A stretch of 64,000 bases of DNA. Source: Algoriphagus sp. NG3. Lineage in GTDB: Bacteria > Bacteroidota > Bacteroidia > Cytophagales > Cyclobacteriaceae. A model generated the notes under the pieces. The model made no database searches, was not told the DNA's origin, and saw only the letters and a program-made list of their open reading frames with translations. Where the stretch lies: the NCBI RefSeq assembly GCF_034119865.1, contig NZ_CP139421.1, positions 310,001 through 374,000 on the forward strand, given 5' to 3'. The translations under genes were made by a program, and so were the position numbers. Below, in pieces: positions 62,319-64,000 of the stretch; the first letter of the stretch is position 1; the number at the start of each line of letters is the position of its first letter.

Positions 62319-62992
62319 ATGATGAGAAAGATAACTATTAAAAACCTGATTGATTTTCGAAGAAAAACTGATCGTTCTAAGATTACTTTTTAAATAGTTT
62401 AAAGGCAGAAAAAAGTGTAGCTGTGGAAGGGGGAGGTGATTATTGGGTTAGTTGTGTAAGTGCAATTAGTAATGCCTTTAAAAGAAATGATAAAAGTCTA
62501 TTGAATGAAAAAGTGCTTGATATTTATGAAAAATTACCTCATGCCACTGCAAACATCACTAAGACACAATATCAAAGGAATATAGATGTTTTAGAAAGTT
62601 TTGAGGATTTTGATTTAGATAATGTAAAACCATCATCTAAAATTCAGATTTTAAGAAAACTAAAAGAACAATCAATTATTGAAATCGATGGTTTATCCAT
62701 TGAGGTAAAACCAACTCATGTTTTTAGTTTTTCGGAAAAGGGAAGCGATGAAATCGGGGCGATTTGGTTTGTAGCCAAATTGAATGGTTATGATATTAAC
62801 GAACTTGGTATGTTTACTGACATACTCTACAGATATTTGGACAAGTACTTTTCAGATAAGTATTATATTAATAAGTCATTTTGTATAGCTGTAGATGTTG
62901 TCTCAGGTAGGGAGGTTAGATATACAAGTTTAGAAGATGGAAGTGTCCGCATGCTTTTGGAAGAGACAATAACTCAAATAAATAAACTATAA
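62319..62992 (+). pseudogene. Conserved hypothetical gene with a homopolymer frameshift
   Basis: Starts MMRKITIKNLIDFRRKTDRS then KITF and stops; the second frame begins just after and gives SLKAEKSVAVEGGGDYWVSC onward for 189+ codons to 62992. One extra T in the five-T run at 62387-62391 would join them (KITFLNSLKAEK). It is either a one-base loss, a sequencing error, or a slippery site. The main body ends in GREVRYTSLEDGSVRMLLEE. Family unknown to me; no signal peptide. Confidence 0.65.
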
Positions 62993-63020
62993 ACTAAATA
63001 AACACTTATCTCATTTTAAC

Positions 63021-63323
63021 ATGAAAATTAACTTAAATGATCCAAAGGAATTTACCGTCGAAAACGTCCGCACCTTAATTGCTTCAGAAGATGATACTGT
63101 TCACACACAATTTAGAGTCACAAAAGATGGTTTTTTGTTTCTTTCTCAGGATGTGGGAAATAGAAACTTAGAGGGAATTGTTTTTAGGCTCGAAACAAAT
63201 GGAGCATTTAATGGCTATGTTGGAGAAAATGCCTCAATGGATGATTCCTGGGTTACGAGAGTTTTTAACGTTGTAAATGAAAACTGGCCAAAACCTAAAT
63301 TTCCTTATTGCGATAACTTTTAA
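63021..63323 (+). CDS. Hypothetical protein, 100 aa
   Basis: Begins MKINLNDPKEFTVENVRTLI and ends WPKPKFPYCDNF; predicted alpha/beta, no signal peptide or known motif. It lies 28 bp after the frameshifted gene and is likely co-transcribed. The final four bases overlap the convergent gene. Confidence 0.65.
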   Translation: MKINLNDPKEFTVENVRTLIASEDDTVHTQFRVTKDGFLFLSQDVGNRNLEGIVFRLETNGAFNGYVGENASMDDSWVTRVFNVVNENWPKPKFPYCDNF

Positions 63324-64000
63324 GCAATGGAGGTGGGGATTTCAGGAATTTGAATCACTTGTATTGACCTGATTCTATCAAATCTAAAATGTCTTTCAGC
63401 AGTTCTAAGATGACAGTGAGCTGTTAAATATTTAACAATAGATGTTTCTTCTCCATTTGCTATCTGGTCTTCATTAATTGTTTTCGGCGTAATTGTTCTA
63501 GAAGTAACTTCGCCGTGATAGTTTTCATATTTTATTAGCCAATAGTTCTCAACTTCAATATTTGCCTCTATAAAAGCTACTATTGAAATCATTTTTCTCT
63601 CAATAGTAAACATTGGCCAAGTCTCTCCAAAAATATTTGCTGCATTTGCATATTCTTTGTTCTCTAATTGAATTGAACCTTCTTTATTAGTTAAAATATT
63701 ATAGCCAGAAAGATAATAGTATCCTGATTTATGAAGTAATGTAGGCTTGAATAAATATTTCCTTTCAATTTCATTAACAATTTTCACGTCATAAATGTAA
63801 TTCTCCTCTTCTATTATTTTGGAAATAGAATCAAGTGTGTCGGATTTAATCTCAGGGATAATATTAAGTGCCTCTAAAGGGAGAAACCTCTCAGAATATT
63901 TACTTCCTTTTGGATTGTACCATTTACACTTTGCTATAAACTTAGGGAATCCCTTTTTTCGTTCACCGTTTTTGGGGTCAAATTGTGCCTCCTTTATTTC
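63320..64000 (-). CDS. Partial WYL-like domain protein, cut by window end
   Basis: The frame is open to base 64000 with no stop, giving at least 226 codons; the 155-residue part from 63787 is not the real start, because EEENYIYDVKIVNEIERK runs on upstream. The C-terminal ~60 residues resemble a WYL domain (IVKYLTAHCHLRTAERHFRF followed by DRIRSIQVI). The upstream part with KFIAKCKWYNPKGSKYSERF may be a DNA- or nucleotide-handling domain. Not otherwise identified. Confidence 0.6.
   Translation of the reverse strand, partial: EIKEAQFDPKNGERKKGFPKFIAKCKWYNPKGSKYSERFLPLEALNIIPEIKSDTLDSISKIIEEENYIYDVKIVNEIERKYLFKPTLLHKSGYYYLSGYNILTNKEGSIQLENKEYANAANIFGETWPMFTIERKMISIVAFIEANIEVENYWLIKYENYHGEVTSRTITPKTINEDQIANGEETSIVKYLTAHCHLRTAERHFRFDRIRSIQVIQIPEIPTSIA

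Overview
The window looks like the chromosome of a Bacteroidota bacterium, most likely a cytophagal one of the Algoriphagus/Cyclobacterium kind. This is an inference from gene families only: a SusC/SusD pair with a periplasmic beta-propeller regulator, DUF3526 ABC permeases with a TonB siderophore receptor, a LytS/LytTR pair, an ECF42 sigma factor, TAnnTTTG-type promoters and weak ribosome binding sites. No rRNA, tRNA or convincing CRISPR array was seen.

Region by region. (1) 0.2-7.6 kb: regulators (single-domain response regulator, AraC-type protein, sigma-54 activator with a degenerate receiver, PAS histidine kinase) around a YciF-like ferritin-fold protein. (2) 8.3-17.5 kb: a stress and housekeeping stretch with an SDR oxidoreductase, CinA-like protein, dodecin, FAD/NAD(P)-binding protein, HD hydrolase, pyruvate-oxidase-like ThDP enzyme, SPW membrane protein, flavodoxin-like reductase and several very small proteins. 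(3) 19.3-29.8 kb: a nutrient-uptake locus, consisting of an HTCS-type regulator whose kinase and receiver active sites are all lost, SusC, SusD, and a secreted fusion of a GDPD-like domain to alkaline phosphatase. This suggests uptake of a phosphodiester or phospho-glycan. (4) 29.8-34.3 kb: repeat-rich ground with a methyltransferase, a DHFR/RibD-like protein, and a 288-bp duplication that places the methyltransferase promoter and first 49 codons in front of another gene. (5) 34.4-40.4 kb: a four-gene operon of TonB siderophore receptor, two DUF3526 permeases and an ATPase. (6) 41.3-48.9 kb: YD-repeat lipoprotein, two ankyrin proteins (one ending in SHOCT), membrane protein, LytTR regulator and TPR-LytS kinase. 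(7) 49.2-54.4 kb: YCII/ECF42 pair, CLC channel, divergent LysE/LysR. (8) 54.4-64 kb: an accessory region with two C5-cytosine methyltransferases (one with a MerR-like N-terminus), a zeta-toxin-like kinase with a 53-aa partner, a broken DUF559 gene, a KilA-N gene carrying three insertions, a zinc-motif secreted protein, a frameshifted gene and a protein cut by the window end.

The most striking observation is the KilA-N gene at 60.4-61.5 kb. Removing a 139-bp tandem palindrome array and two ~90-bp elements from it restores one clean 275-codon reading frame. The two 90-bp elements are homologous and carry a hairpin whose stem has changed by compensatory substitutions while the CAAA loop and flanks are constant. 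A third copy lies at 49.0 kb. Several other interspersed repeat families are present (a 300-bp element with terminal inverted repeats, GTGCC-N3-GGCAC palindrome units, a ~200-270-bp accessory-region repeat), and together they explain most of the gene-free DNA.
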